This document shows positions 22,601-33,960 of a DNA stretch of 64,000 nt, in pieces (the first letter of the stretch is position 1; the number at the start of each line of letters is the position of its first letter). Location of the stretch: positions 27,189,300-27,253,299 of the forward strand of contig OX465581.1 in assembly GCA_950022655.1 (NCBI GenBank). Direction: 5' to 3'. The stretch is from Alentia gelatinosa. Lineage: Eukaryota; Annelida; Polychaeta; Phyllodocida; Polynoidae. The notes under the pieces were generated by a model, which was not told where the DNA came from, made no database searches, and worked only from the letters and a program-made list of their open reading frames with translations. The position numbers and the translations under genes are program-made.

Positions 22601-23225
22601 CAGGGTGAAAATCCATCTGCTATTAATGCTAGAATATTACTCACAGCGGACACCTTTTTTATTTAGGAAAACAAAGCATGGTTTCCACTTTATCAGTCCG
22701 AATTACTTATGCTCACTTATGCAACCACCTTTCTGGGAGCCTGTCTCCATTGTTCAATGAATAACAGTGATAGCCCCAACTCGACGACAGAGCATAGTGT
22801 TAGGCGTGATGCGCTTGGAGCTGACAGATGATTCCTAGCTGTAGGTTATGCTGCAGTATGGCATTTTGGCGAGATGTGAACCAAGCGTCATTAGGGCTAA
22901 CTGGAAGAGTTGGCATTAATGTGTGAACAGAAGATGGTTGCTATGGACACTCACTCACATGGTGCCGGTCAGATGGTTCCGGTCCACCCCACACCACCCT
23001 CAAGCACAATCTAAGCCCGTCCCAAAGGGGAGACTTGGTTTGTTGCCCACCTACCCTATCCGAAGTCTCATTGCATCAGAGTATAATTGTTTTCTTGGAA
23101 ATTTATTATAAACTCATAAACAAGATGAAAAGGTATCATATTTTCCCACCCAAAATTCGCCTGGTATGTGGAGTAAACTCTCTTTACCATTTTTTTCTTT
23201 TCTTTTCCTTTTTTTAGACCTAATT
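22601..23225. other. Spacer without recognised gene
   Basis: No gene seen. A T-rich run precedes the LINE fragment at about 23,190-23,218. Confidence 0.45.
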
Positions 23226-24045
23226 TTGATTATGGTTGCGCCACTGTGGCACCATTGACTCTGTCAACCATCTACTTGTCGACTCGGCTACTGATGTATG
23301 CTGCCTGTTCGAAACCTGGTAAGCTGAAAATGTACCCACGTATTTAGTTGATCTTCCAGGATTCCAAGTAATTAGGTGTGACAGGTCATGGAAAGAGAAA
23401 GGAAGTGATAAAGTAAAGCACGGAGGTGGGGTAGGGATGTATATTAGCGACAAGGTAAAGTATGAACATAACAAATATGCGCATTTGAGCAGAAGCAATG
23501 CAGATATTGAAGTACTTTGGGTAAATATATTATTACCAAACACAAGGCCCATCTTCATTGCTTCTGTTTATCGACCGCCAAAGGGTAATATAACTAATTT
23601 TTGTAATACGATTAAGGAACATGTCTTTGACTTGACTATAGAGAGAGAGGCTAATGTCTTTATCCTTGGAGATTATAACATTGATTATTTGGTGAATAAC
23701 TCGCCTGAGTACAAAGAACTACGACTTATGAAGACTGCACTAGGTATGCATCAATTGATTAAGGAAATAACAAGGTATAGCAAGATCAGGGATAATTGTC
23801 TAGATCTAATACTAATAAATAACAATAATTATATAAACTCAGGACTGACAGGTACTCACTTAAGCGATCACTTAGGAATCTTTGTCATTAGAAAGAGACC
23901 GAAAATAATCTAAGAAAATAGAATTCAAAGGAAGATCACCACGTAACTATAGTAAAGAACGTTTTGAAAATTATTTATTAGCTCAAGATTGGAACATCTA
24001 CTATACGAAATCAATGTTGCTATATGATACTAAAAAAGGTCTCAC
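23226..24045 (+). pseudogene. LINE endonuclease-domain fragment (CR1/Jockey-like)
   Basis: The frame carries the apurinic-type endonuclease that nicks target DNA for LINE insertion. Landmarks: FETW with the catalytic glutamate (23,308-23,319), interrupted by TAA right after W (23,320-23,322); KHGGGVGMYIS; ASVYRPP; GDYNIDYL (usual GDFN); and LSDHLGIFV near 23,860. After a one-base shift near 23,910 the linker continues as KKIEFKGRSPRNYSKERFEN to about 24,045. The LINE at 34 kb has the same linker (EFLGRSYRRYS). RT is absent, so both ends are truncated. Only two lesions in 0.8 kb suggest moderate age. Confidence 0.85.
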
Positions 24046-24884
24046 ATGATAGACAAGCAAAGAGTGAATAACCTTGCCTATAGATACAAAGGGAAGCTGA
24101 AGGGAAGCATAGGGGTAGGAGTGTGGGCATAGCTATGTATAGATAGCATATGAGGCACTCACATAGATCAACAGACTGACTCCTCCAGGTGATCAGATAT
24201 ACGAAGAGGTACGTCCTGCTTCATTCTGTGTGTTCAGACCACCTTGGAGGATCATCTAACTCTGACGGCCTTCCATTGTCTCTCATGATAAATGGCCCTC
24301 CCCTCTCTACACCCCTACTGGAGTGTGTGTAGGCGGAGGGAGTGGGGGGGGGGAGGCATCGGGAAGTGCTGTGGAGGTAGCAGGCCTTCTCTCATTACCC
24401 GGCCCTTGTATGGTCGGCCCACGGTGGGTCCTCATCAAAGAATAGGCCGGGTATTCCGGACACATACAAACAGGGGCCATTACTTTGGTGTGCCCGCCGC
24501 GTTACCACATGTCCTTGTCGATTCTGTCGCAGTTGTAATTTGCCCATTAACAGAGACGAATTAGGCGGGGCCTAGAGCGGGACACCCCCGCGGAATGGTA
24601 ATCCCCCGCTTAGAGCCTTTACTGGGCCGGGCATGTCGGTTTGAAGGATGGAACCATGGCCACAAACACGATTAGGCCGCGCGGAAATGTATGAATGTCG
24701 TCTGCTAAATGCGCTGCCGTTCGTTGCCAACGTAACGATTTGCCAACTTCCTGCGCGACCACTATAGGTCAGAACATTTGAAGAGGAGAGGAGCCACCTG
24801 GCTCCATTCCCCTGTATACACTCAGGTAGCAGCTCTAACGAGGGCTGTGGATTATGACACCTGATGGGATTTGCGCAAAATAGG
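24046..24884. other. Spacer, partly CpG-rich
   Basis: A G run lies at 24,338-24,352 and CpG-rich sequence at about 24,400-24,740. No gene is supported. Confidence 0.45.
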
Positions 24885-25462
24885 CCTTTTTCCACAGGGC
24901 GGTGTCGCACGTTATCTGGTTGGTTACGCAATGCCTGCAGCCAAACCATCACATAGCAACGTATTCTTTAGCATTGGATCTATCAGTTTATTAGCGTAAT
25001 ACGTTCATAAGAACCATGTATCTCATTTTCAGAGAAATAATAATGATTTCATCTTATTCTATGGTATTCCAGCTCCAATTTGATGTATCATACATGCATA
25101 TCACTTTAATGATACTTCAGATATACCTTAGATAACCCAGGGACACCGAAATTGCATACACACTAATACATTGGCAGGCCTAGCTATAATGTGCTTATCT
25201 TTTTCCACGTTAAAACCAAGATAATTATCAACTATGGAGTTTAGACAGCCCAGACCTGTTGTTACAATACCCTAGTTTGTTCCAGCAATTTAATCTGTCA
25301 AAAAACAACACTCCTGTAATCACACCCACCGTTCACACTTTAGGTGTGATACTGTGTGGCTCTACGGGCATGTGGCTGGAGTCGGCCGCGTTTGTCCGAG
25401 CGGCCGCGTTACTAGACAGTGGGCCGTTAGGCGGCGCTGAACGGCAACACCTGTATAGGAGC
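24885..25462 (+). repeat. 0.6-kb dispersed repeat, copy P
   Basis: This segment is repeated in inverted orientation at 54,527-55,115 with high similarity throughout (for example GGCCTAGCTATAATGTGCTT, ATCACACCCACCGTTCACAC and GTTTGTCCGAGCGGCCGCG). It has no ORF and no obvious terminal repeats. It may be a non-autonomous transposon or a duplicated functional segment. Confidence 0.85.
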
Positions 25463-26820
25463 GGGCCTTGTAAATATGTGTGGATGACTTGAATGTTGAA
25501 CGTCTGATGTGCATTCGCCTGCTTCCCGCAACACTTCACTGCGTTCTTTCACTTCTACCACAGTATTGATCAATACATTTGTAACACAGCCCCGGATATT
25601 TCTAACCAAAAGCTATTACACAGTCCTTGTGGGGATTGTTTCTTGTTTTCGTCGGTAATCCCAAGCATTTGGAATCGGGCAGAAATAGTATTCACCTATT
25701 TTGGGTTAATCTGAAGATCAGAGGGATTGTTCTGGATTTATCATCATTTCTTCTCGGAGAATGTTTCCTGTTCAATTATTCAAAGGTAATCTAAACTTTT
25801 TTCCGTCACTTACATGTAATGGCAATGTATAAGAATTATTTCGCTTAATCCTGGTTTACTTTGTAACTCTTGTATTCATATAGCTTAGGAAAAAAGGATA
25901 GATCATTATTTTACTTTTTGCTTTACCTGTGTAATAATCATCCGCCGGTCTTTTATAAAGCAATGCAAAAGCTTCGACGAAATACAGACTATTGTTTTAT
26001 CCACCGATATAGCTATACAAAAATGATTGGATATTGCCCTGCGGTACCAAATCAAAGCAGTGGTCTATAAGGTAGTTTGTCCTGAAGCCAGGTTGTGGGC
26101 ACTCCCACTAACCAATTAATCAGCTCTACGCCCCACCAACAGTTCGTGTATCATGCAATATGGGCCTATCCCACCCCTACGTGTTTAGACGCTCAGACAA
26201 TACCAATGTCTCTGTAACAAGATTGATTTCCGATGCTTTTCGATATATTTCTTTCCATTGCTTTTAAAACAGATTAATTTCTGCGGGCATCCCTGTGAAT
26301 CATGAAGAAGGCATCGTAATAGGCCCCACCAAGCGGGCCGTCCCAGGGCCAATCATTATTCATGGTCACTTAATATTGTTCCCGGACCGAGCAAAACCCA
26401 AATGTCGTTTGGTTAGGAATTAAATCAGGTCGGTTTGCATGACCGACCATTCGTCAAATCATGTTCACCTAAAATGAGATCTGCACTGACTGGTTTTGAA
26501 CGATGTGCCTAGAAATCGAAACGGATTTTCTGGAACGGCATAGGGAAATATTGGAACCTAAGATTATAATTCAAAAGTCTTTAATTCTATATATATCAGC
26601 CGTTGACAGTCGCGAGCAGGTCTTCAAATGGTGAACAGCACTATTACAACGACATCTTGTTTTTATTCTATATACACGAATATATTATTGGATATTTTTA
26701 AGTAGGCACAATATTTGTTTAGTCAATGAAAATAACGACACTAAATCGCCTGACATCACGTTTCAATCAGCTTGCTGGTATTTTTCTTTCTATAGGTAAG
26801 AAGATCCACAGCATTCTTTT
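25463..26820. other. Spacer without recognised gene
   Basis: A short inverted word, GGTCGGT against ACCGACC, lies near 26,430. No gene is seen. Confidence 0.4.
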
Positions 26821-27135
26821 GCATAGTGTTTGAAGCACTCTTGTCATAGGATTTGCAGGATACTCGGCGTAGGGTTTGCAGCACCCTTATCATAAGGTTT
26901 GCAGCACCCTTATCATAGGATCTACCACATTTTCGTCGTATAGTTTGCAGTATCCAAGTCACACATCCTTGCCATATGGTTTGTAGCATTGTCATCATTG
27001 GCATTGCTACACCCCTATCGTAGGGATTGCAGCATTTTACACAGGGTTCGCGGTATTCGCAACAGTGTTTTCAGCCCCCTTGCCATAACATTTGCAGCAC
27101 TGTTGGCATAGGTCGTACAGCATTTCCGATCATGC
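26821..27135. repeat. Degenerate minisatellite, about 23-bp unit
   Basis: Units of the form TTTGCAGCACCCTTATCATA with two or three extra bases repeat with drift. The two best units, near 26,875-26,920, are adjacent and almost identical. The array stops about 12 bases before the DNA transposon at 27,148. Confidence 0.8.
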
Positions 27136-27147
27136 CCTATATTCCAA

Positions 27148-28270
27148 CACTGTAAAAAATTTCCGTAAAATATACAGTATACTACCGTAAACATGGACGG
27201 TATATCACTGTAATTATATCCACATTTCCATACCGTATATTTGATACCAAAAAACGGTATTAAACTCTAAAAATATTCAGGACTGTAATCCACCCAATCT
27301 ACGGTTAGTTTACAGTATAAATCTGTAAATATGGACATATTAGATACACTTAGATTAACTCCAATATCAGCAACAAATCAAAGTGGAGAATAAAATGCAA
27401 GAGTTAACTTCATCAAAATGTGTAATAGATATTCATCGATTTCCTGTGAAGTTCCTGCCATTTAGAGCAAATTTATTCTCGAGTTGTCATGACATCAATA
27501 TCATAAAGGGGATTAGACACCACTTTCATAGGACATTTCTAAAACATATATGTAGGATTGATTTCATCCTACTATATCAAATGCAGCCTTGTACTGTCAG
27601 ATTCTCATGAGTATTCCTGTAAAATAATTTGAACTAATAACATTAGAGTTGAAAAACTTAAATGTTGAAATATCATTGATAATAATTATTGATGATACTG
27701 ATAAGCCAATAGGCCAATAGAGAATATATGATGGTAGGCAATACAAAATATTCACTTTTATATTCATAATCTCCTAGGGGCCAATCATAAAATGCCATGT
27801 GCACTGAGGGGGGGGGGGGGATTGGAGGGTCAAGGATTTAGGAAATTCTGCATATGCTCTTTCTTTGATCAATTGCATAAAAGTTTGGGAGGAGGGGTTG
27901 GAGGTTTGAAATTTCAGAAATTCTGTATACATACTCTATAGGTGGCCCTCTACATATAACAATCCTCAAGAACCTCAATAACAAGATTTCTGGTATATGT
28001 ATAACAAAGGGCTGTGCATATAGTATATTTCATACAGCTTTGCTCCTCTGTATTTACAGGTCTGAACCGTTTTCAAAATACAGTTTATTACAGTGAAAAT
28101 TCATGGTCTGAAATATATTACAGGTTTAAACCGTTAGGAAAATACAGTCTAGGACAGTTATAATTTACGGTCAAAAATATATTACGGTCACCCGTACAAT
28201 TTACGGTATTTCCCTGGCACCCCAGTTGCCTGGAAAATACCGTAAAATTCACGGGAATTTTTTTACAGTG
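27148..28270. mobile_element. Non-autonomous DNA transposon, CACTGTAAAAAA ends, copy 1
   Basis: The left end is CACTGTAAAAAATTTCCGTA and the right end is its near reverse complement, finishing TTTTTTTACAGTG. The 1.12-kb interior is repeated at 60,739-61,835 in the same orientation, including TTAGATACACTTAGATTAAC. Subterminal sequences contain many TTACGGT/ACCGTAA words on both sides. No transposase is encoded. CACTG ends recall CACTA/EnSpm-type elements, but the target duplication is unclear (AA on both sides), so the class is open. Confidence 0.8.
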
Positions 28271-28587
28271 AACACCTCTACAGGTGCTTCTTTGTGTTGG
28301 ATTAATATCAACAAAAAAGAATTCAGGAATGGGGAAAAGAAAGATCTTAATTGCGAGCAAACCTTAGTTGGGAGGTAGCCAGACTAGACATTAAGAGAGC
28401 GTAAGTACCACATGCTAGACATGATGTACACTGCGTGTTTTAGGACTTCCTACACTGATTTGTAGCTAGACACGAAGAGAATAGAGTTACCCCTAGAATA
28501 TTTTCAGATCAAACGCCCAACCTGTCCTCGCAGGGTGAGGTCACCTCTCCTCTCCCGCTCTACTCTGCCTGTGAGAGCCAGACGAAG

Positions 28588-28650
28588 ATGGCGGCAGTCC
28601 TCTTACAAGTGGGGTTAGGAAAGATGGGATGGAAGGTGAATGGGTGGTTG
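28588..28650 (+). other. Candidate first coding exon (AAGATGGCGGC start)
   Basis: AAGATGGCGGC is a classic animal start context and also a YY1-type motif. It opens MAAVLLQVGLGKMGW, followed by two possible donors: GGAAG/GTGAAT at 28,635 and GGTTG/GTAAGA at 28,650. The surroundings are CpG-rich. No downstream exon is recognised, so this stays a candidate. Confidence 0.3.
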
Positions 28651-30084
28651 GTAAGACACCAGATATACTCACGTCCTCTCCATACCCACCCCCACCCTTC
28701 AGCCCCGTGTGGTGCTCTCGCTTTACCCGGCGCCCATTTAGCGGGGCTCGTCCGGTCGGGCGCCTTTGAAGCGGGATGGGCCAAAATGGTCGACGGGGAC
28801 CATTCGGCGCGGCTCCTGTGGCCCCTAATGGTCAGTGGTCTGATAGTCAGGACCAGGCAGTGAGAGTGCCCAGCCTACAAACATGGGGCACGCAACCTCT
28901 TGTCAGACCACCGCTATGGCCAACCTCCTGAATGCCTTCTCTGCCATTGTCTGACCATTACGGGACGGTTCGGCTTAGGTAACGGGGAACACAAATCTCC
29001 TGGTGGTGGCGCTGGTGGGGATGGGAACGTTGCTGACAGTGGTCTAGGTGGTGATGGGTAAGATGTTGGCAATGTTGTCAGTATTGGTAAAGGATAATGG
29101 GGATGGTGGTGGTGACCATGGCAACAATGATGGTAATGGTAAGGATGGTGGATGGTGTTTACCATGGCCATGGCAATGTTGATGATTGTCAAATTGGTAG
29201 TGATGATGCTATTTCAATATTGACATTGATACAAGATGTAGAGATTATGTTTAGTGGTGCTAGTGATACATACAATTACATCAAAATTTGTCACTACTGT
29301 AAAGGCCCTGCTCCATTACAGTGGATTAAGGGCCGATCATTAGCCAATTAGTAGTTCTTATGCTGATCACGGCTACATCGTCGCATCATCAGCTCCCATT
29401 CCTGGTAGTGGAGCTTGAGTGGAGTAATGTCCGCGTATACTCGGCTAGCAATCGTAGTAGTATTACCTCTGATTCTTGAGTATTCCTTTCCCTAATTGTA
29501 GTACATTCATAACATTGGTCTGATTCAGAGGCGTTTTTCCTGGATTCTTCCTCCCAAGTTTCAGGGAAGAATTGCTTGTGATGTCATCCAAAATACCAGT
29601 TGCGGTGTCCCCTCAAATAACATAATTTCTGAATGTTTGGACAGAATTTCATCACATGAGTCACCTATACACATTCATAACATCAATGCCTATCTTTATT
29701 TACCTGCATTTTTTGAGTAACCGCAATATTCAGGGGAAAATGACAAGCTACCAATCTCCGTTTCGTACAAATCCAAGATGACGAACAATGTGCCGCTCTG
29801 GTAGTAGTGGCAGTGATCAGAAACAGATATAGTTGGTGAAAAAATATAAATAACATCCAAAATATTGCAAATAAAATGCCAAATTTGATGGTCTCTTGGA
29901 AGATCCTGGTCGTACTAGATAGAAGAAGATTGATCCACTGTGGTGGAGGTGCTGGAAATGGCCGAGGTCGGCCGATCCGCCCCTAGCAATTGAACAGGAA
30001 ACTCACTTATATCACATAATGCGGCCAACGTCCACCAGACGGTGTGACAATTGGTGCTGGTTCATGGTGAATCTGCTATCACGT
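28651..30084. other. Spacer with low-complexity tract
   Basis: Apart from the low-complexity tract at 28,985-29,200 nothing is recognised. Sequence at 28,680-28,830 is CpG-rich and may belong with the candidate exon upstream. Confidence 0.4.
28985..29200. repeat. GGTGATGG/AATGGT-type low-complexity tract
   Basis: Irregular repetition of GATGGT, AATGGT and CATGGCAA words. Open frames here, on either strand, are products of the repetition. Confidence 0.75.
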
Positions 30085-31268
30085 TCATGGAACTCTCATG
30101 GAACCAGACCTCCAATTCAAAGCAGATTGAGGTGAGACTGGCAAAAACAATTCTTGTGGAAGTATTAAGATATGGTAAGATATTGGCAAGAAGTAGCTTG
30201 AGAGTTGGTTTTGGTGTTCTGCAAGGGTATGTGCTGGGACGGATACTTTTCAACTTGTTTGTCAATGACCTGTGTCGGTACAATATGCTGACGGTCTGGT
30301 ACTATTCACAAGCCTTGTTAATGTGCATATTGCACAACAAAGGCTAAAGGAAGGGGTGAACCATATAGCGACCTGATGTAAGAGAAATGCACTTACAGTG
30401 AATGTCCAAAAGACCAAGGCATGCTGGTTCAGAACAAAGCCGAGGCTGAGGAAAAGGGAGATCTAGTGCTAACCTTTGGTGATGTGCCAAAATCCGCTGT
30501 CATCCTACCCCTCATATAAATCTCCATTGACTTAACATAGTGAGACTGTATACTACGGTTAAGCCATAAAATGTTTATATGTCACGGATGACAAATGCAA
30601 TTAAAAACATGTGACGGAGTAGGATAAAATCTAAAGGTCACTCAAATTCATGTGATTGTTTATATGGCGTTCATTGTCTTCTGCTACAGATTTCACTCAG
30701 CTCCGCTTCGTGATATCATTCTGCAAAGACAACTCACGCCATAGAAACAGTTATATGAAATTTCATGACATTTCGTGATATTACCAAACACCAATATCTA
30801 GTCATAATACTAGACAGTTGCCTAATACTTTCAGATCATTTGAAAGAAGTATCTAGGAGAACAAATGCACATATCTTTAAACTGCAGAAGCTCAGAGGCT
30901 GTGTTTCAGCAGAGGTTGCTAAGTTGATCTACGAACCCTCGATAAGACCAATCCGCCCCTTCCTCCGTGACAGAGGGTCCAGACCCATGTAGCTAATTTA
31001 CAAAAATTACAGGACAGCACCCTAAAGTGTGTGCAGAAAAGATACGAACAGATGCAATCAATGGATTGTCTGCATGCTGAATGTGGTGCTGGTAAGTATG
31101 TATAAGCTCTCGCAGCTGGAGGAAAAAAGTGATGCAAAGATCAAATTTGGGGAAAGAAACTATAGGAGCATAGCATATAAAAAATCTCCTGAATACAGGG
31201 GTATTGCTATGTGGAACAAGCTAACCAAACCCAAGTTGGAGGATCAAAAGGAGAATGTTGCAACATGA
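30085..31268 (+). pseudogene. Decayed LINE RT fragment with internal insertion
   Basis: Pieces in several frames line up with a LINE RT: GVLQGYVLGRILFNLFVNDL (usual GVPQGSVLGPLLF; about 30,212-30,270), then LTVNVQKTKACWF near 30,390, then after a gap YLVIILDSCLILSDHLKEVS and HIFKLQKLR near 30,790-30,890, and finally a C-terminal piece with KSPEYRGIAMWNKL near 31,190. The YADD box is not readable. About 280 bases between 30,490 and 30,780 have no counterpart and look inserted. Tandem hairpins follow the 3' end. Confidence 0.75.
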
Positions 31269-31312
31269 AACTGCTTAAACTGTGTCTACTGATTGGTCAA
31301 CCCTTTAAGGGC

Positions 31313-31404
31313 GAATGATACCTTGAATCATCAACCATCCCAGGCCGAATGATGCCCTGAGGCATCAACTAGCTTAGGGTGAATGATGCCTTGAGGCATC
31401 ATTT
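31313..31404. repeat. Three tandem 34-bp hairpin units at LINE 3' end
   Basis: GAATGATGCCNTGAGGCATC recurs at 31,313, 31,347 and 31,381. Each unit is an inverted repeat (GATGCC/GGCATC; the first is diverged). Short terminal repeats at LINE 3' ends occur in CR1-type families and may be recognised by the RT; that role is inference. Confidence 0.7.
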
Positions 31405-33344
31405 CTCAAAGATATACAAAATCGTTTTTAAGAAGGAGATAATAAAGCAATATTAATACAATTTTTAGAGAATGTAGGTATTACACCATAATTAATAGTT
31501 CTATTCAAAAGAAATATAATATTTAGGATTATGTATTGTAATCCGTGATATAACACTCAAATTATGGGGTTTTAATGGATGTGTGCCCGTCCCCTAGCAG
31601 TATAAAGTGCAACCAGCACCAGTCCTTAAGGTGGTAGCCTGGCCGCAGGCGCCTGTCCGTAAAGTGTTGACCATAACTGTTACTCCTATACCTCCTCTAC
31701 ACAAGTTGCCTAAGACCTAGCGGCCCTTCGTCTTAACAGCCCCTCCCTTATTACATAGAATTTAACTATAACCAATAGAGCTTATATACATCAACACAGA
31801 ACTGGGTGAGAGCATGAATCGGCACAATGAAGCAGGGCCTTAAGGATGATGAAATAGGTTTTCCAGTAGTATAACCAACAAAAGATGTTACAGTCGGCAT
31901 GGTGTGTGTACCATTGAACTGTATCCCCTCAGCCATAGTAAATGTATGCAGAGAAAGATTTAATATTGTTGTTATTTAACACGTCAGAACCATGTAAAAT
32001 GCTCGTATCAATACCCTGACCTTTTGGAATATAAAAACAGTTATGTTCTACCCCCACAGAAAACTACTTTGCCCTTTTTCTGTGTTTGTGTATTGTGTTT
32101 AGTACGGAGTGAGGCAATAGTTCTACATCCAGCATAACATATATTCAAGTCAATTTAGTCTGTGTAGTGACATAGTATATAGATGCTTATGAGGCCTACA
32201 ACCCAGCTTAGGATTATACCTTATGTTCATCCCTGTAACATAAATCTACTATTTCTGTTGATACGGAATGGTTCAGAATAGGCTGAACAAGACTGCTCTC
32301 AATTATGTATTACAATATCAGAAACGTATATTAGAAAGGAAAACGGAGATACAAGAAATGCAGTGACTGAAATGATATGTAACTTTGTGAATAAGTAGAG
32401 TACTTTTATTTTCTATATCAATTTCAAACAATCGTTCACAATAATGAGGGGAGTATATATATATATATGTATGTTTTAACCGGCATCACTGCAAAAATTA
32501 CATCGGTGCTCGTCTGACCTCATTGTAAAATCTATGTGGGGACGGCTGTCTCGCTACTCAATTTAGATGTTTACTATACACTCCGGCAGCTTTATCTTCT
32601 TTCTCTTGTTATAGTAAATGACGAATATAACTGAAGATATCTATACAATTATGTATATGTATGTATACTGATCTGAGAAAATGTGAGACAAACGGGAGTA
32701 GCGCATGACATGCTAACTCCTGTGCTGCTGAGGGGTGACTGCCGTTCAGTGTACCGGCAGCACACCGGAAGCGTCATTGCAGCGCCCCCTAGTGAAATGT
32801 GAGGGATAAGAGGGAATGAGGTGCCCTCTGTAATTAATACACAAAACAATATTGTTATTTTAAACCATATTTGGTAATCAATTTTCAGTGAGTCAAATTG
32901 TATACTATGAAATATTTGACATGGAAGACTTCACCCCATGTCCTCTCTCGATATGTCCTGCCTATGTATACCCTCATCACCCTGTTCGCACATATCCAGC
33001 CAATACATTCAATCTGTCCTCAGTAACACATGATATTTTCTTCGATATAGCTCATGAATATCCCAAATTACATGTATCGACTGTACAAATTAGCAATATT
33101 GAATGAATATCTTATCTACATAATGGTACTAAAGATGATGGGGTCTTATTAAAGATGAAGGTTTCGGAGATATATAGAGTATATATAGGTTTAAATGGGA
33201 GACAAGTCTCAGGGGAGAGGGGGTCCCCCCACCTCCCTCGCTGAGGGTCTAGCCTGATGAGACTGGACACTCCAGGGCTCGGTCACCCACCCTCTGGTGC
33301 TCACGCAGTCAGCACACGCTCCGCTTTGTGCTCTTAGCATCACT
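31405..33344. other. Spacer without recognised gene
   Basis: AT-rich. A short (AT)n lies near 32,455. A TATA-like GTATATATAGG at 33,178 precedes the Gag-like ORF and may be its promoter, but this is weak. Confidence 0.4.
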
Positions 33345-33960
33345 ATGGCAGAAGGGATAGAGTCTGCATCCGACTTTGACTTCACCATGTGGGCCAAGGC
33401 GTCAGGCCTCAAACGAAAGATGACGGAAGTCCTGGTTCAAGACCACTATGCAAACAACGATGTCCTGATGATCATGATGAAGCAGGACGTGAAAGAGATC
33501 TCGGTTCCCCCGGAACAGGCTAGGAGAATGAAGAAGAGGAAAAGAACACAGCGGACCCGAAGAAGGGAGAAAACAATGAGACGGCACTCCTGGATGCGGC
33601 GGCAGTCTGGGAGAAAGTCATAGAGCAGCTCCAGGCTAATGAAGGGGAGAATGCTAAGACGGACCGCTCACACCAAGAGGTGGCCTATGAACCCCACCAG
33701 CAGCGAGAGGTTATGACCCTATGTGCTCCTCACCATACGGGCCAGTTATCATAAGGTGCTTAAAGTCACAGACTTGGTACCGGAACATGTCAAGCTCAGG
33801 CTAGCCAGGCGCAAGAAAGAGACGACGAAATTTACAGAAGCAGAGGACGGCTCGATGGTCTTATCCACTGATGAGCAAGCCCCTTTGTACATCTCCCAGG
33901 TGGAATGGGGGGCAGCCAACATGAGGATTCTGTATCACCTCCTTCAGACAGGATCCCTAG
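33345..33960 (+). pseudogene. Gag-like/ORF1-like gene, left part (interrupted by LINE)
   Basis: An ATG at 33,345 opens MAEGIESASDFDFTMWAKAS, a compact N-terminal domain with SAM-like spacing (W-A-GL, then D-V). After a shift near 33,530 the frame runs through an acidic, glutamine-rich linker (LLDAAAVWEKVIEQLQ). After another shift near 33,712 comes VLLTIRASYHKVLKVTDLVP and LYISQVEWGAANMRILYHLL. It resembles Gag-like first ORFs of retroelements, but I cannot name the family. The sequence is cut after LLQTG and resumes at 37,013 beyond an inserted LINE. Two frameshifts show it was decaying independently of the insertion. Confidence 0.55.

Noticed and set aside
25370..25430. tRNA-like A-box resemblance (GTCCGAGCGGCC) in repeat P/Q
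   Set aside because: No matching B-box or cloverleaf could be drawn; probably chance in a CpG-rich word.
28914..29192. Histidine-rich minus-strand open frame
   Set aside because: It is the reverse reading of GGTGATGG-type low-complexity DNA.
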